DNA of 64,000 nucleotides from an uncultured Bacteroides sp. (lineage in GTDB: Bacteria > Bacteroidota > Bacteroidia > Bacteroidales > Bacteroidaceae). The notes under the pieces are model-generated. The model had not been told where the DNA came from. It saw nothing but the letters and a program-made list of their open reading frames with translations, and made no database searches. A program made the translations under genes and the position numbers. Position 1 is the first letter of the stretch. Every line of letters starts with the position of its first letter. Below are positions 9,735-18,981 of the stretch, piece after piece. Location of the stretch: contig NZ_OY781099.1 of the NCBI RefSeq assembly GCF_963676325.1, positions 2,418,001 to 2,482,000 of the forward strand. Direction: 5' to 3'.

Positions 9735-10493
9735 TTATTTAGTGTACCACTCCTTAAAGCCAGGAACGCGGGCACGACTTACAATGATCTTTTCGGGCGT
9801 AGACACATACAAATTCACAGATAATTTACCGCCGAACCAAATAGAAATATCTTTAATTGCTTTATGAGCTATTATGTATTGACGGTTTACCCTGAAAAAC
9901 AACGATGGGTCGAGTTGCCTTGAAAGCTCATCCAGTGAATAATCCATCGTAAATGTTTGTCCATCGAAAGTAGTAATCTTAGCAATCTTAAATTCTGAAT
10001 AAAGAAAAGCAATTCTATCTACAGCCAACGGCTGTAACTTATCTTTATACGGTATCAGGAAGTGGGATTTATAGATATCTTTCGTCTGTTGCAGCGTTGC
10101 AAGTATATTGGCAACCATATCAGCATTATCGTTTTTAGACGTAAAGTTCCTGAATTTTCCGATAGCCCGTTCCAGATCTTTTTTATTAATCGGCTTCAAC
10201 AAATAATCAATACTGTTCAACTCAAAGGATTTTAACGCATATTCATCGTAAGCGGTTGTGAAAATAATAGGGCAAGTAATGTTTGTCTTATCAAAAATAG
10301 AAAAGGAAGAGCCATCACCCAAATGAATATCCATAAAGACAAAGTCGGGTGCAGAATTTTGCGAAAACCACTCTATACTTTCTTCCACACTTTGCAGAAC
10401 TGCCACAACTTGAATCTCTTTATCCACTTCGCGAATTAAGCGTTCCAAAGCTTGTGCAGCAATAAATTCATCTTCAACTATAACGGTTTTCAT
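9735..10493 (-). CDS. LytTR family response regulator
   Basis: An N-terminal receiver domain has the acidic pair VEDE and a phosphoacceptor Asp in FVFMDIHLGDG (about residue 55). A LytTR DNA-binding domain follows, with the typical stretch SLFFRVNRQYIIAHKAI. The ATG at 10493 is preferred over a GTG two codons upstream. Either way the start sits on the stop of the histidine kinase gene, so the two are translationally linked. LytTR regulators bind direct repeats upstream of their targets, which are not identifiable here. Confidence 0.93.
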   Translation of the reverse strand: MKTVIVEDEFIAAQALERLIREVDKEIQVVAVLQSVEESIEWFSQNSAPDFVFMDIHLGDGSSFSIFDKTNITCPIIFTTAYDEYALKSFELNSIDYLLKPINKKDLERAIGKFRNFTSKNDNADMVANILATLQQTKDIYKSHFLIPYKDKLQPLAVDRIAFLYSEFKIAKITTFDGQTFTMDYSLDELSRQLDPSLFFRVNRQYIIAHKAIKDISIWFGGKLSVNLYVSTPEKIIVSRARVPGFKEWYTK

Positions 10494-10495
10494 AA

Positions 10496-11545
10496 TCACA
10501 TTCTTTTAGTTGTTTCCAATTCTTTCACCAAAGGTATTTCTACACAGAAAACTCCTGAAGTGTTTGTAATGATAATCTCTTTGTGAAAAAAAAGTTGGTA
10601 TCGTTCACTCAAATTTGCCAAACCGATTTTCCCGTTATCACCATCCACATCACTTTTAAGACGGATTACATTTCTCACTCTGATACTATCATGGTCAGTT
10701 ATATCTACAGTAATGACCAATGGATACTTGTTGCTGATAACATTATGCTTGACTGCATTTTCAATAAGTAGCTGCAGGCTGAATGGCATTATGTAGTATG
10801 CGTTATATTTTTCATTGCAGTTAATTTCTACCTGTAAATTATCACTATAACGTATTTTCATCAAATAAATATATGACTTGATAAAATCCAATTCCTTTTC
10901 TAGTTGTAAAACAGTATTGTGCTGCATGGTATAGCGAAACATGAATGATAATTTCTCTACATATTCATGAGCTTTATCATCATCGAAACCAATTAAACCA
11001 TTCAAGGTATTTAATGAATTAAACAGGAAATGCGGGTTCACCTGATTTTTCAATGCCTCGTAACGATTACGTATGTTCTCCGTTATTAATGCCTGCTCAT
11101 TAAGAATATTTTGCAGACGCTGATCCCACACAAAATGCAGCATTGTCAACAATACAACAATGGCAGTTGCCGTTAAACTTATACTCAGAATTATCGTAGT
11201 TAGAAATTTTAATGAAATATTACTGCCGGTGGGTAAAGCCTTAACCCAAGCCCATGAAAGAACTATGCTCAATATAGATGCAATCAATAATGAGCCGATT
11301 ACAAGCACTAAAACTTTATTTTTTAATTTCCATCCATTTTGTATTATTCTGAAATTAAATAAAAATAGCACGTAGAATATAATGAAATTTTCAATAAAAG
11401 TAATAGTCATACTCGGATTGCTAGTTATATCGCTACCATTGTATATTCTGGCCAGAAGTATAATTGCATTTAAAAACACACTTAAGCCTAGTGCCGCAAA
11501 TAAGGCGTTTTTATTGCTTAATGGACGAATTTGTTTCTTTCTCAT
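10496..11545 (-). CDS. Sensor histidine kinase, LytS/YehU-type (His_kinase family)
   Basis: The 349-residue protein has about four membrane helices in its first 140 residues and a short linker. The cytoplasmic kinase core contains NQVNPHFLFNSLNTL with phosphoacceptor His172, and the ATPase N-box LQLLIENAVKHN. This arrangement is typical of kinases paired with LytTR regulators, and such a regulator is encoded directly downstream. There is no extracellular sensing domain, so the signal is probably sensed in or at the membrane. Confidence 0.92.
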   Translation of the reverse strand: MRKKQIRPLSNKNALFAALGLSVFLNAIILLARIYNGSDITSNPSMTITFIENFIIFYVLFLFNFRIIQNGWKLKNKVLVLVIGSLLIASILSIVLSWAWVKALPTGSNISLKFLTTIILSISLTATAIVVLLTMLHFVWDQRLQNILNEQALITENIRNRYEALKNQVNPHFLFNSLNTLNGLIGFDDDKAHEYVEKLSFMFRYTMQHNTVLQLEKELDFIKSYIYLMKIRYSDNLQVEINCNEKYNAYYIMPFSLQLLIENAVKHNVISNKYPLVITVDITDHDSIRVRNVIRLKSDVDGDNGKIGLANLSERYQLFFHKEIIITNTSGVFCVEIPLVKELETTKRM

Positions 11546-11724
11546 AAACTTATATGCTAATTTGATAAAAATTTACTGATAGCTAATCGTATTATATTAT
11601 ATCCTTTAATCATATAATATTGATTTATAACTCAAAGATAAGTGATGTTACAATATCCACACCGAAAAAAGATATCGAAATTCTATTTTTGAGTACTGAA
11701 ATGATTATATTAAATAACGAAATA

Positions 11725-12645
11725 TTAAATGGGTTGACTTTCCAGAATTTTATTTCTATATTCTATAGGAGTAATCCCTGTGTGCTTCTTGAAAAATTTA
11801 CTAAAAGAAGATTGCTCTCCAAAATGAAGCTCTTCCGAAATCTGCTGAATGTTGGTACCAGGTTTACGTAGTAATATCTTTGCTTCTGAAATCAAAGCAT
11901 CACTAATCCATTTCATAGCAGATTTACCACTGAAAGCGTTCAAAACACGTGAAAGGTGACCAGGTGTAATGCACAATTCTTTTGCATAAAACGAAACTTC
12001 ATGCTGCTCTTTACAATGCCCCAAAATCAACATTATAAAATTCTGAATAATATTATCTTTGGAATCTTCTTTGTATGCATCATTCTCGTTTTTGTATCTT
12101 GTCTTATAAGTGATATTCGCAATTTCCAGAATAAAGTTACTTACTTCATTTTTAATCAGTTCTTTTTGGCAGATATGATCGCTTGCTTTTATGCCTCTCT
12201 TTATGTGTCCTATAATATCTGTGATGAGTTGCATATTATCATTTTCAAGCATAAGTAAAGGGCTAGTACGACTAGATGTTGTCAATTTCTTGATGATTTG
12301 TATTTCTTCAACAATAGACATTATAAATTTCTCAGAGAAAATAAGGCCATATCCTTCAAAATTCTTCCCCATATGAATATCATCCAATATGTGAAGCTTA
12401 CTCAGCGATAACATCATTCCTTTTGTCAACCGATAGTTTTTGTAATCAACAGTGAAAGAAATATCGCCATATTTACAAAGAATGAAAGTCACAGCATCTA
12501 TCCGAATAGACGGCATACTCGCATCAAGAGGCTGTTGTTCATCAGTATTCTTGATTGTATAAACAATCACATCATCACCAAATGCTTCGGCTGAAGCATC
12601 CTTCGTATTTAATATATTCTCGAAACTTACATTTAACGCATCCAT
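11725..12645 (-). CDS. AraC family transcriptional regulator
   Basis: This 306-residue protein has an N-terminal cupin-like region and a C-terminal AraC DNA-binding domain: VSFYAKELCITPGHLSRVLN for the first helix-turn-helix and SSFSKFFKKHTGITPIEYRN for the second. It resembles the regulator at 1583-2539 in layout. It stands alone between the two-component operon and the secreted nitroreductase. The target is unknown. Confidence 0.87.
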   Translation of the reverse strand: MDALNVSFENILNTKDASAEAFGDDVIVYTIKNTDEQQPLDASMPSIRIDAVTFILCKYGDISFTVDYKNYRLTKGMMLSLSKLHILDDIHMGKNFEGYGLIFSEKFIMSIVEEIQIIKKLTTSSRTSPLLMLENDNMQLITDIIGHIKRGIKASDHICQKELIKNEVSNFILEIANITYKTRYKNENDAYKEDSKDNIIQNFIMLILGHCKEQHEVSFYAKELCITPGHLSRVLNAFSGKSAMKWISDALISEAKILLRKPGTNIQQISEELHFGEQSSFSKFFKKHTGITPIEYRNKILESQPI

Positions 12646-12853
12646 ACAGAAAATATTATGTTATGCAAATGTATGTCTTTTTAATGAACTTATCTATATG
12701 AAAGATAAGGGAATCACATAGATACATATAACAGAATAAAGTATCGCCAGACTCTTACAAAATATAACCTGAGCTGACTAAATCATTGAGCAATGGTTGT
12801 AATTAATTGGTGAATGGCTAATATTTATTCTCCAATAATTTAAAAAAAAAATA

Positions 12854-12901
12854 TTGAGTCGAGTAGGCTTGAGCTGAAATGCTCAGGCCTACTCGACTCA
12901 A
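12854..12901 (-). terminator. Intrinsic terminator of the TetR/nitroreductase operon
   Basis: Fifteen-base perfect arms (12854-12868 and 12887-12901) extend further into the loop region. On the minus strand they are followed by a run of T (complement of the A-run at 12842-12850). It lies 16 nt past the nitroreductase stop. Confidence 0.92.
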
Positions 12902-12917
12902 TTCAAGAAAAACATTA

Positions 12918-13979
12918 TTATTCTGAAACCATAGCCTTATTCAGCTCTTCAATAAACTTGTAATTCACAATCACTTCACTAACATCTTTTCGCTTTGAGT
13001 AGGCCACCGGCTTTGCATATCCTATACGCATAAGTATCATAGGATATTCGTGATTGATTGGGAATTCAGAACGCATTTCTGATTGCAGATTCAGAATCTC
13101 ACAAGGCTGATTTATGTAAGCATTAGCAATTCCGGCTTTTGTTGTTTCAAGCAGAAAATGTTCCAGACAACGACCTGTATTAATCCATCCCTGAATACTA
13201 TTTTCCTTAGAGGTTATCAGCACAAGATGTGAAGACGAATTAATTTTTGCCATATCTGCATTATTCTGTTTCTTGCTGTTGAGGAATGAATTCATTATCG
13301 GTTTGGAAATAAACGATGGCATATTGGGTGCACCAAAAGTAGCATAGCTCAGTCCGTCGTTTGCTTTTTCTGATTGTCTTTTGTTAAAGCGAATCCATGA
13401 CTTCAGTTCCGTGGTGAAAAGAGTATCGCCCATTTGCAGAATATTTCCCTCTTTTACATACTCTTTCAAAGAATCAAAAGGTGCGGTATTCTTTTTCCAG
13501 GAATAAATGGATGCTTCACCTGTGCCACACTTTTCAATAATGCTTTTTAAAGTGGCATCAGCTACTTCTTTTCCATTATATTTTGAACGATTCGTTTGTC
13601 TTTTTGCTATTTCCTCAAATAGTGTTTCATCCTCAAGAGTCTGCTCTTTTACCAGCTCAACAGTAATTGTTCCTTCATTGCTTAAAGAAACAGCAGGCAG
13701 ATACTTCATGTGGCGGGCTGCTACGCAAAGATTTTCCGTTGCACATCCAAGACTGATAAACAGCTCCCGGTGATTGCTGTCCACTACCGGCAAAGCTCTG
13801 TCAAAGTTAGGGTATATAATAATTCTGCTACTTTCTATCTTAAATTTCCAGGGTTGAGTATTGTGCCCTGAAGGTGCTTTGATTGCTTGTTCTACCAGAA
13901 ATATAAAATCCTTATTTTGAGCATACATATTATTCATACCAATCACTCCTAAAATTATTATTATAAAAATCCTTTTCAT
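12918..13979 (-). CDS. Exported Acg-like nitroreductase family protein
   Basis: From ATG 13979 the product is about 353 residues. It starts with a hydrophobic signal sequence ending near NNMYAQ, then AIKAPSGHNTQPWKF, the characteristic start of the long, duplicated nitroreductases related to mycobacterial Acg/Rv3131. The C-terminal half has NTGRCLEHFLLETTKAGI. The longer frame to 14000 was rejected because the ATG at 13979 overlaps the TGA of the TetR gene in an ATGA arrangement, a normal coupled start. Family members bind FMN, but activity varies. Coupling to TetR suggests drug- or stress-induced expression. Confidence 0.82.
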   Translation of the reverse strand: MKRIFIIIILGVIGMNNMYAQNKDFIFLVEQAIKAPSGHNTQPWKFKIESSRIIIYPNFDRALPVVDSNHRELFISLGCATENLCVAARHMKYLPAVSLSNEGTITVELVKEQTLEDETLFEEIAKRQTNRSKYNGKEVADATLKSIIEKCGTGEASIYSWKKNTAPFDSLKEYVKEGNILQMGDTLFTTELKSWIRFNKRQSEKANDGLSYATFGAPNMPSFISKPIMNSFLNSKKQNNADMAKINSSSHLVLITSKENSIQGWINTGRCLEHFLLETTKAGIANAYINQPCEILNLQSEMRSEFPINHEYPMILMRIGYAKPVAYSKRKDVSEVIVNYKFIEELNKAMVSE

Positions 13980-14593
13980 TGCTTTAAGTTGTTTATCCAT
14001 AAATCTATAATTGTATCGATCCCTTTTGCTAACTGCTCCCAGCCAGCATCACTTTGTATGGATATGCCATTGTACACCGGACACAACTCTTCAAGCATTG
14101 CCAGATAACTTATAGATGCAGATAATACACTTGCCAGAGCAGCCACCTCATCCTGTGGAACAGCAGCCAGTTTACTCATGACCTCCACCAGTCGGGATCC
14201 ATTTTTCTCTCTCTGCTCGCGAAGGCCTACAGTAACCGGGTTATCAGTTGAGAGTTCCCATCTGCACAATCTTCTTAGTGCCACATCTTTACGCAACTGG
14301 TAAATCTGCTGCCTAAACATCTCTTTTAGAAAATCACCCAGATTATTAATCTCAGGAATAGCATCAGTAGGAATATTTATCCAGTAATCATATTTAAGTA
14401 TGTACTGCATAATAAGCTCGTCAATAGAACCAAAGTAACGGTATATCAACATTTTTGAAATATTAGCCCGTTGTGCAACCGCATTTATGCCTACCTTTTC
14501 AAATCCGCATTCAGTGATTATCTCCCCTACCGCATCCAGAATCTTCTTTTCCGTCAGATCTCTGTTTTTAACCAGTGTATCAGTTTTATCCAT
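13976..14593 (-). CDS. TetR/AcrR family transcriptional repressor
   Basis: The 205-residue protein has an N-terminal TetR helix-turn-helix (INAVAQRANISKMLIYRYFGSIDELI, residues about 37-62) and a helical ligand domain. It is cotranscribed with the Acg-like nitroreductase, which overlaps its stop codon. Two matching palindromes in its promoter (14608-14647) are probable autoregulatory operators. The ABC exporter genes lie divergently about 330 bp away and may also be targets. Confidence 0.9.
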   Translation of the reverse strand: MDKTDTLVKNRDLTEKKILDAVGEIITECGFEKVGINAVAQRANISKMLIYRYFGSIDELIMQYILKYDYWINIPTDAIPEINNLGDFLKEMFRQQIYQLRKDVALRRLCRWELSTDNPVTVGLREQREKNGSRLVEVMSKLAAVPQDEVAALASVLSASISYLAMLEELCPVYNGISIQSDAGWEQLAKGIDTIIDLWINNLKQ

Positions 14594-14607
14594 AAAAAAT
14601 ATTAGTT

Positions 14608-14652
14608 GTTACTTATCGGTAACAAAAGTATGTTACTAATTGGTAACAACAA
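14608..14652 (-). promoter_or_regulatory. Promoter with two TetR-type operators
   Basis: A minus-strand promoter fits the Bacteroidetes consensus: TTG (complement of 14650-14652), a 19-bp spacer and TACTTTTG (complement of 14623-14630). Two palindromes of the form GTTAC-N6-GTAAC lie at 14608-14623 and 14632-14647, 24 bp apart. One fills the spacer and the other overlaps the end of the -7 box, so a bound repressor would block the polymerase. The rest of the 329-bp gap to the ABC genes shows no other clear signal. Confidence 0.8.
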
Positions 14653-14922
14653 AATATTATCGCAACTTATTAAGGAATTTTATCTGTTTTATCATTAATA
14701 AACAATTAAATATTATTTGTAAGTTCCCTCCAGAATCCGGTCGATCGCTTAGTTTTCAGATTCATATTTACTTTTTTAATACAAAATTAGTCACAGGAAT
14801 AGGATAAAAATCACAAGATGTCACCAGTTCTAACCACATTTATTCTATAGATAAAGATTTTTTATACCTTTTGAGCTCATGAATATCTCGCAAATACTCT
14901 AAATTTGAGCAAAATTTGAAAA

Positions 14923-16650
14923 ATGAAAGAAAGAAAAAATAATAATTCCGGTTTATTTGCTCTACTAAAGCCTTATGCAAAGATGAATAGCTGGATGCTC
15001 TTATTCGCTCTGCTAAGCAATGTTATCAATTTAGCGCTACCCAAGATTATATCATACACAATTGATAGTTTGTCAAAAGGAAACATAAATTTCAAACTGA
15101 TTGCAGCGGCTTTTCTTGGAGCAGCATTACTTATCAGTATATTTACCTTGCTGCAAAATGTTGTTCAGACATACACTTCAGAGAAGGTAGCAAAAGATAC
15201 CCGCCGGAAGTTATCGGACAAGATTCTGAGACAGAGCTATGCATACATACAGCAGGCCAATCCATCGAAGTTACTCACCAACCTGACTTCGGACATAGAT
15301 TCCATCAAGCAGTTTGTTGCTCAGGCTGTGGTATCCATTGTATCCTCCGTGTTCATTATTATCGGCGTTATTGTACTGTTATTCAGCATCAACTGGCAAC
15401 TGACTCTGGCTATTCTGGTCATCATTCCTGCCATATCGGGTTCATTCTATTTCACTATGCGCAAGGCAAAGCCGAAGTTTAAGAAGAGCAGGGAGGCCAT
15501 TGACAAACTGAATCTGGTTATCAATGAAAGTATTCTGGGGTCAATGCTTATACGCATAATGAATGCACAGCAAAAGGAATATAATAAGTTTATCAGCACC
15601 AACGGCGAAGCCAGAAATATAGGACTCTCAATTGTAGCTTTATTCTCTACCCTTATTCCTATTATTTCATTCATTGCAGATGCTTCCATACTTATAACGG
15701 TACTGCTGGGAGGACATTTTGTAATAAGCAGCAGCATGACTTTGGGTGATTTTGCTGCGTTCAACAGTTATCTGTCCATTCTCTTCTTCCCTATTATGGT
15801 GATAGGATTTATGAGTAATATTATTTCTCAGGCCAGCGTGTCATACAAAAGAGTAAAAGAAGTGCTCGAAGTTCCCGAAACTATTGAAGAAGGTAAGATT
15901 ACAAATGATATAATCGGAAACATTGAAGTAGACGATATTTCGGTGATATATAACGGGAAACCTGCTTTGAAGGATATTTCTTTTTCTGTAGAAGCAGGCA
16001 GTCGCACCGCTGTTATTGGTCCAACCGCTGCAGGAAAAAGCCAGTTACTCTATGCACTAACCGGATTGATTACCCCGAACTACGGAACAATTAGTTTTGA
16101 AGGGAATGTAGTCAGCCAATACAATGCAGAGACATTTCACAGTCAGGTAGGGTTTGTTTTTCAGGACAGTATTATTTTCAATATGAGTATTCGTGAAAAC
16201 ATTGCTTTCAGCAATCAGGTTACAGAAGAATCATTGGAAAAAGCTATTGATACAGCCGAACTGAGAGACTTCATCAATGCACTTCCAAACAAGCTTGATA
16301 CAATGGCAAGTGAACGGGGAACGAGTCTTTCCGGCGGACAGAAACAGCGAATTATGCTGGCACGTGCATTGGCTCTTAACCCAAAAGTGTTGCTTTTAGA
16401 TGATTTCACTGCCAGAGTAGATAATAAGACCGAGAAGAAAATATTAAAAAATATCGAGCGCAATTATCCTGGAATTACGCTTATATCTGTCACACAAAAG
16501 ATTTCGTCTATTAAAGATTTCGACCAGATCATTCTTATTATGGAAAGTGAGATGATTGCCAAAGGAACACATCAGGAACTTATAACTAACTGTCCTGAAT
16601 ATATTCAGATATACAATTCGCAGAAAAGTACCAGCTATTATGAACTATAA
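14923..16650 (+). CDS. Heterodimeric ABC exporter, subunit 1 (degenerate-site half)
   Basis: The 575-residue protein has six membrane helices fused to an ATPase domain. It shows Walker A GPTAAGKS (366-373), an intact signature LSGGQ (469-473), and Walker B LLLDDFTARVD where Asp494 replaces the catalytic Glu. Gln525 takes the place of the switch His (SVTQKISS). Together with subunit 2 this reproduces the asymmetric sites of heterodimeric exporters such as LmrCD and TM287/288. It overlaps subunit 2 by 11 nt. The likely role is export of drugs, peptides or lipids across the inner membrane. Confidence 0.92.
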   Translation: MKERKNNNSGLFALLKPYAKMNSWMLLFALLSNVINLALPKIISYTIDSLSKGNINFKLIAAAFLGAALLISIFTLLQNVVQTYTSEKVAKDTRRKLSDKILRQSYAYIQQANPSKLLTNLTSDIDSIKQFVAQAVVSIVSSVFIIIGVIVLLFSINWQLTLAILVIIPAISGSFYFTMRKAKPKFKKSREAIDKLNLVINESILGSMLIRIMNAQQKEYNKFISTNGEARNIGLSIVALFSTLIPIISFIADASILITVLLGGHFVISSSMTLGDFAAFNSYLSILFFPIMVIGFMSNIISQASVSYKRVKEVLEVPETIEEGKITNDIIGNIEVDDISVIYNGKPALKDISFSVEAGSRTAVIGPTAAGKSQLLYALTGLITPNYGTISFEGNVVSQYNAETFHSQVGFVFQDSIIFNMSIRENIAFSNQVTEESLEKAIDTAELRDFINALPNKLDTMASERGTSLSGGQKQRIMLARALALNPKVLLLDDFTARVDNKTEKKILKNIERNYPGITLISVTQKISSIKDFDQIILIMESEMIAKGTHQELITNCPEYIQIYNSQKSTSYYEL

Positions 16651-18394
16651 ATTATCAAATACAGAAGAGCAGAAAAGCATCACCCAATTTAACTACAAAA
16701 AGTTCTGGGAGTTGCTGAAAGATGAGAAAAGAAGTCTCATCATCTGCACCATTAATATTCTCATTAACGCCGTGCTTAATATGATTGCCCCTTTTCTGAT
16801 AGGTATTGCAGTAAATGAATATATGCAGACCAAACAGTTTAACGGGGTTCTTACCATTTCATGTTACTTGCTGTTGATCTATCTCGGAGTACTTGCCACC
16901 GGAGCTATTCAGGGCAAAGTGATGGGTGGTGTGGGGCAAAGAATGCTCTTTAAAATCCGTAACCGTCTTTTCTGGAAGTTGCAGGAGCTGCCTGTCGACT
17001 TCTTCTACCAGAATAAATCGGGCGACTTGATTTCAAGGATAAACAACGATACCGACAAACTAAATCAGTTCTTCTCGCAATCGCTTATTCAGTTTATGAA
17101 TAGTGTTTTCTTCATCGCAGGTGCTGCGGTAGCATTGCTATGCATCAACTTTAAACTGGGAGCTACGGCTCTGGTACCTGCCATTGTCCTTTGGGGATTT
17201 ACCAAAGCTTCTTCCAGATGGGTAAAAAAGAAGAATGAAATAAGCATGAGAACCATGGGCGATTTAAGTGCTGAGGTGCAGGAGAACCTTACAAACTTCA
17301 AGGTGATTACGGCATTCAACAGACGTGATTACTTTAAAAAGAAATTCGATGAAAGCAATGAAAAAAATTATCAGGCTTCAGTAAAAGCCGGACTAGCCAA
17401 TACTTTGTTCCTGCCTATCTACGGCTTTTGTTCCAACATCGGACAATTTATAGTGCTTGCCTTTGGTATTTATCTTATCATGCAAGGACAATTTACAGTC
17501 GGTTTCCTAATCAGTTTCCTTACTTATATAAATTACTTCTATGATCCATTGAGACGTATTGCCGCATTATGGACAAACTTCCAGATTGCACTGGCTGCAT
17601 GGGATCGTATTTCACATATTTTTTCGATGGAGAGTAATCTGCCAATCATGGAATGCAAAAAGAGTGAATCTGATGCTTCGCTTTTATCTTTCAAAGACGT
17701 AACATTCAGCTATCCGAATGGAAATGAAGTACTGAAACACATTAGTTTCAATCTGGAATCGGGTAAAACATACGCATTTGTAGGTCCTACCGGTGGAGGA
17801 AAAACAACTACAGCTTCATTGATAGCCCGACTTTACGACCCAACCAAAGGAACTATATTCTTTGAAGGAAAAGACATTCGTTGTTATCACTCCGAAGAGA
17901 GAGCCAGAAACATCGGATTTATTCTGCAAGACCCATTTCTTTTCTCCGGAACAGTGCTCGATAATATAATCTATGGCAATGAAGAGTTCAACCAGCTATC
18001 AGAAAACGAATCTATTCAAAAGATAGAAGATGCCGGACTGCATGAGTTAATAGATAAGTTTGATGATGGACTAAAAACCACCATTAACCTGAACAGTGAA
18101 GATATAAGTCTGGGACAAAAGCAGCTTATTGCCTTTATGCGGGCTGTACTTCGCAAACCGAAACTGCTGATACTTGATGAAGCCACAGCCAATATTGATA
18201 CAGTAAGCGAGCAATTGCTTGAAGAGATTCTGCAAAGATTACCTAATAGTACAACGAAAGTTATCATTGCTCACCGTCTGAACACAATAGCAAATGCCGA
18301 CGAGATTTATTTTGTAAACTCAGGAACTGTAGTCAAAGCCGGTTCACCACAGGATGCTGTTAATCTGTTGCTTCACGGAAAAAGAGAAAGCTAG
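16640..18394 (+). CDS. Heterodimeric ABC exporter, subunit 2 (catalytic Glu half)
   Basis: The 584-residue fused membrane/ATPase protein has Walker A GPTGGGKT (382-389), a degenerate signature ISLGQ (489-493), Walker B LLILDEATANID with catalytic Glu514, and switch His545 in IIAHRLNTI. The non-canonical signature faces the Asp-containing site of subunit 1, while the canonical Glu/His here pair with the LSGGQ of subunit 1. One active and one degenerate ATP site is therefore predicted. It follows subunit 1 with overlap and precedes a GyrI-like gene by 11 nt. Confidence 0.92.
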   Translation: MNYKLSNTEEQKSITQFNYKKFWELLKDEKRSLIICTINILINAVLNMIAPFLIGIAVNEYMQTKQFNGVLTISCYLLLIYLGVLATGAIQGKVMGGVGQRMLFKIRNRLFWKLQELPVDFFYQNKSGDLISRINNDTDKLNQFFSQSLIQFMNSVFFIAGAAVALLCINFKLGATALVPAIVLWGFTKASSRWVKKKNEISMRTMGDLSAEVQENLTNFKVITAFNRRDYFKKKFDESNEKNYQASVKAGLANTLFLPIYGFCSNIGQFIVLAFGIYLIMQGQFTVGFLISFLTYINYFYDPLRRIAALWTNFQIALAAWDRISHIFSMESNLPIMECKKSESDASLLSFKDVTFSYPNGNEVLKHISFNLESGKTYAFVGPTGGGKTTTASLIARLYDPTKGTIFFEGKDIRCYHSEERARNIGFILQDPFLFSGTVLDNIIYGNEEFNQLSENESIQKIEDAGLHELIDKFDDGLKTTINLNSEDISLGQKQLIAFMRAVLRKPKLLILDEATANIDTVSEQLLEEILQRLPNSTTKVIIAHRLNTIANADEIYFVNSGTVVKAGSPQDAVNLLLHGKRES

Positions 18395-18405
18395 AACAAT
18401 ACTAT

Positions 18406-18882
18406 ATGGAACCAAGAATAGAACTTTTAGCAGAGAAAAAACTGGTGGGTAAAAGGCTAAATATGACTTTATCAAACGATCGGACATTTGAATTGTGGCA
18501 CAGTTTTATGCCTCACAGAAAAGAGATAAAAAACACTATTAGCGCTGATTTATTTTGCTTACAGGTATACAATAAGAATCTTGATTTTAAAGATTTCAAT
18601 TCACAGACTGAGTTCGAAAAGTGGGCAGCTATAGAAGTTACCAACTTTAATGACATTCCGGATAATATGGAAACTTATACCCTGAATGGCGGTCTTTATG
18701 CCGTTTTTATTCATAAAGGAGCTCCTAGTTCTTTTCCCAAAACGTTTCAATTCATATTCAATGAATGGTTACCTAAATCAGACTATGAACTTGATAACAG
18801 AGAACATTTTGATTTGATGGGCGAGAAATACAAGAACAATGATCCTGAATCGGAAGAAGAAATCTGGGTACCTATCAGATAA
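18406..18882 (+). CDS. GyrI-like small-molecule-binding domain protein
   Basis: The 158-residue protein matches the pattern of free-standing GyrI/SbmC or AraC effector-binding domains: YTLNGGLYAVFIHKGAPSSF in the middle and FIFNEWLPKSDYELDNREHFDLMG near the end. Such domains bind small cationic or hydrophobic ligands. Position 11 nt after the ABC exporter genes suggests it senses or sequesters the exported compound. It lacks a DNA-binding domain. Confidence 0.8.
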   Translation: MEPRIELLAEKKLVGKRLNMTLSNDRTFELWHSFMPHRKEIKNTISADLFCLQVYNKNLDFKDFNSQTEFEKWAAIEVTNFNDIPDNMETYTLNGGLYAVFIHKGAPSSFPKTFQFIFNEWLPKSDYELDNREHFDLMGEKYKNNDPESEEEIWVPIR

Positions 18883-18932
18883 ATGTAACATCAAAATTAA
18901 GAGTGTATTATAATAATAGTCTCAAAAATAAA

Positions 18933-18973
18933 AAAGGCTCTTGCATAGGTTAAAATCCAACGCAAGAGCCTTT
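18933..18973. terminator. Bidirectional terminator
   Basis: The arms AAAGGCTCTTGC (18933-18944) and GCAAGAGCCTTT (18962-18973) lie between convergent genes. A/T-rich sequence follows on both sides. It serves the ABC/GyrI operon on the plus strand and the GH2 gene on the minus strand. Confidence 0.85.
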
Positions 18974-18981
18974 CTTATAAT

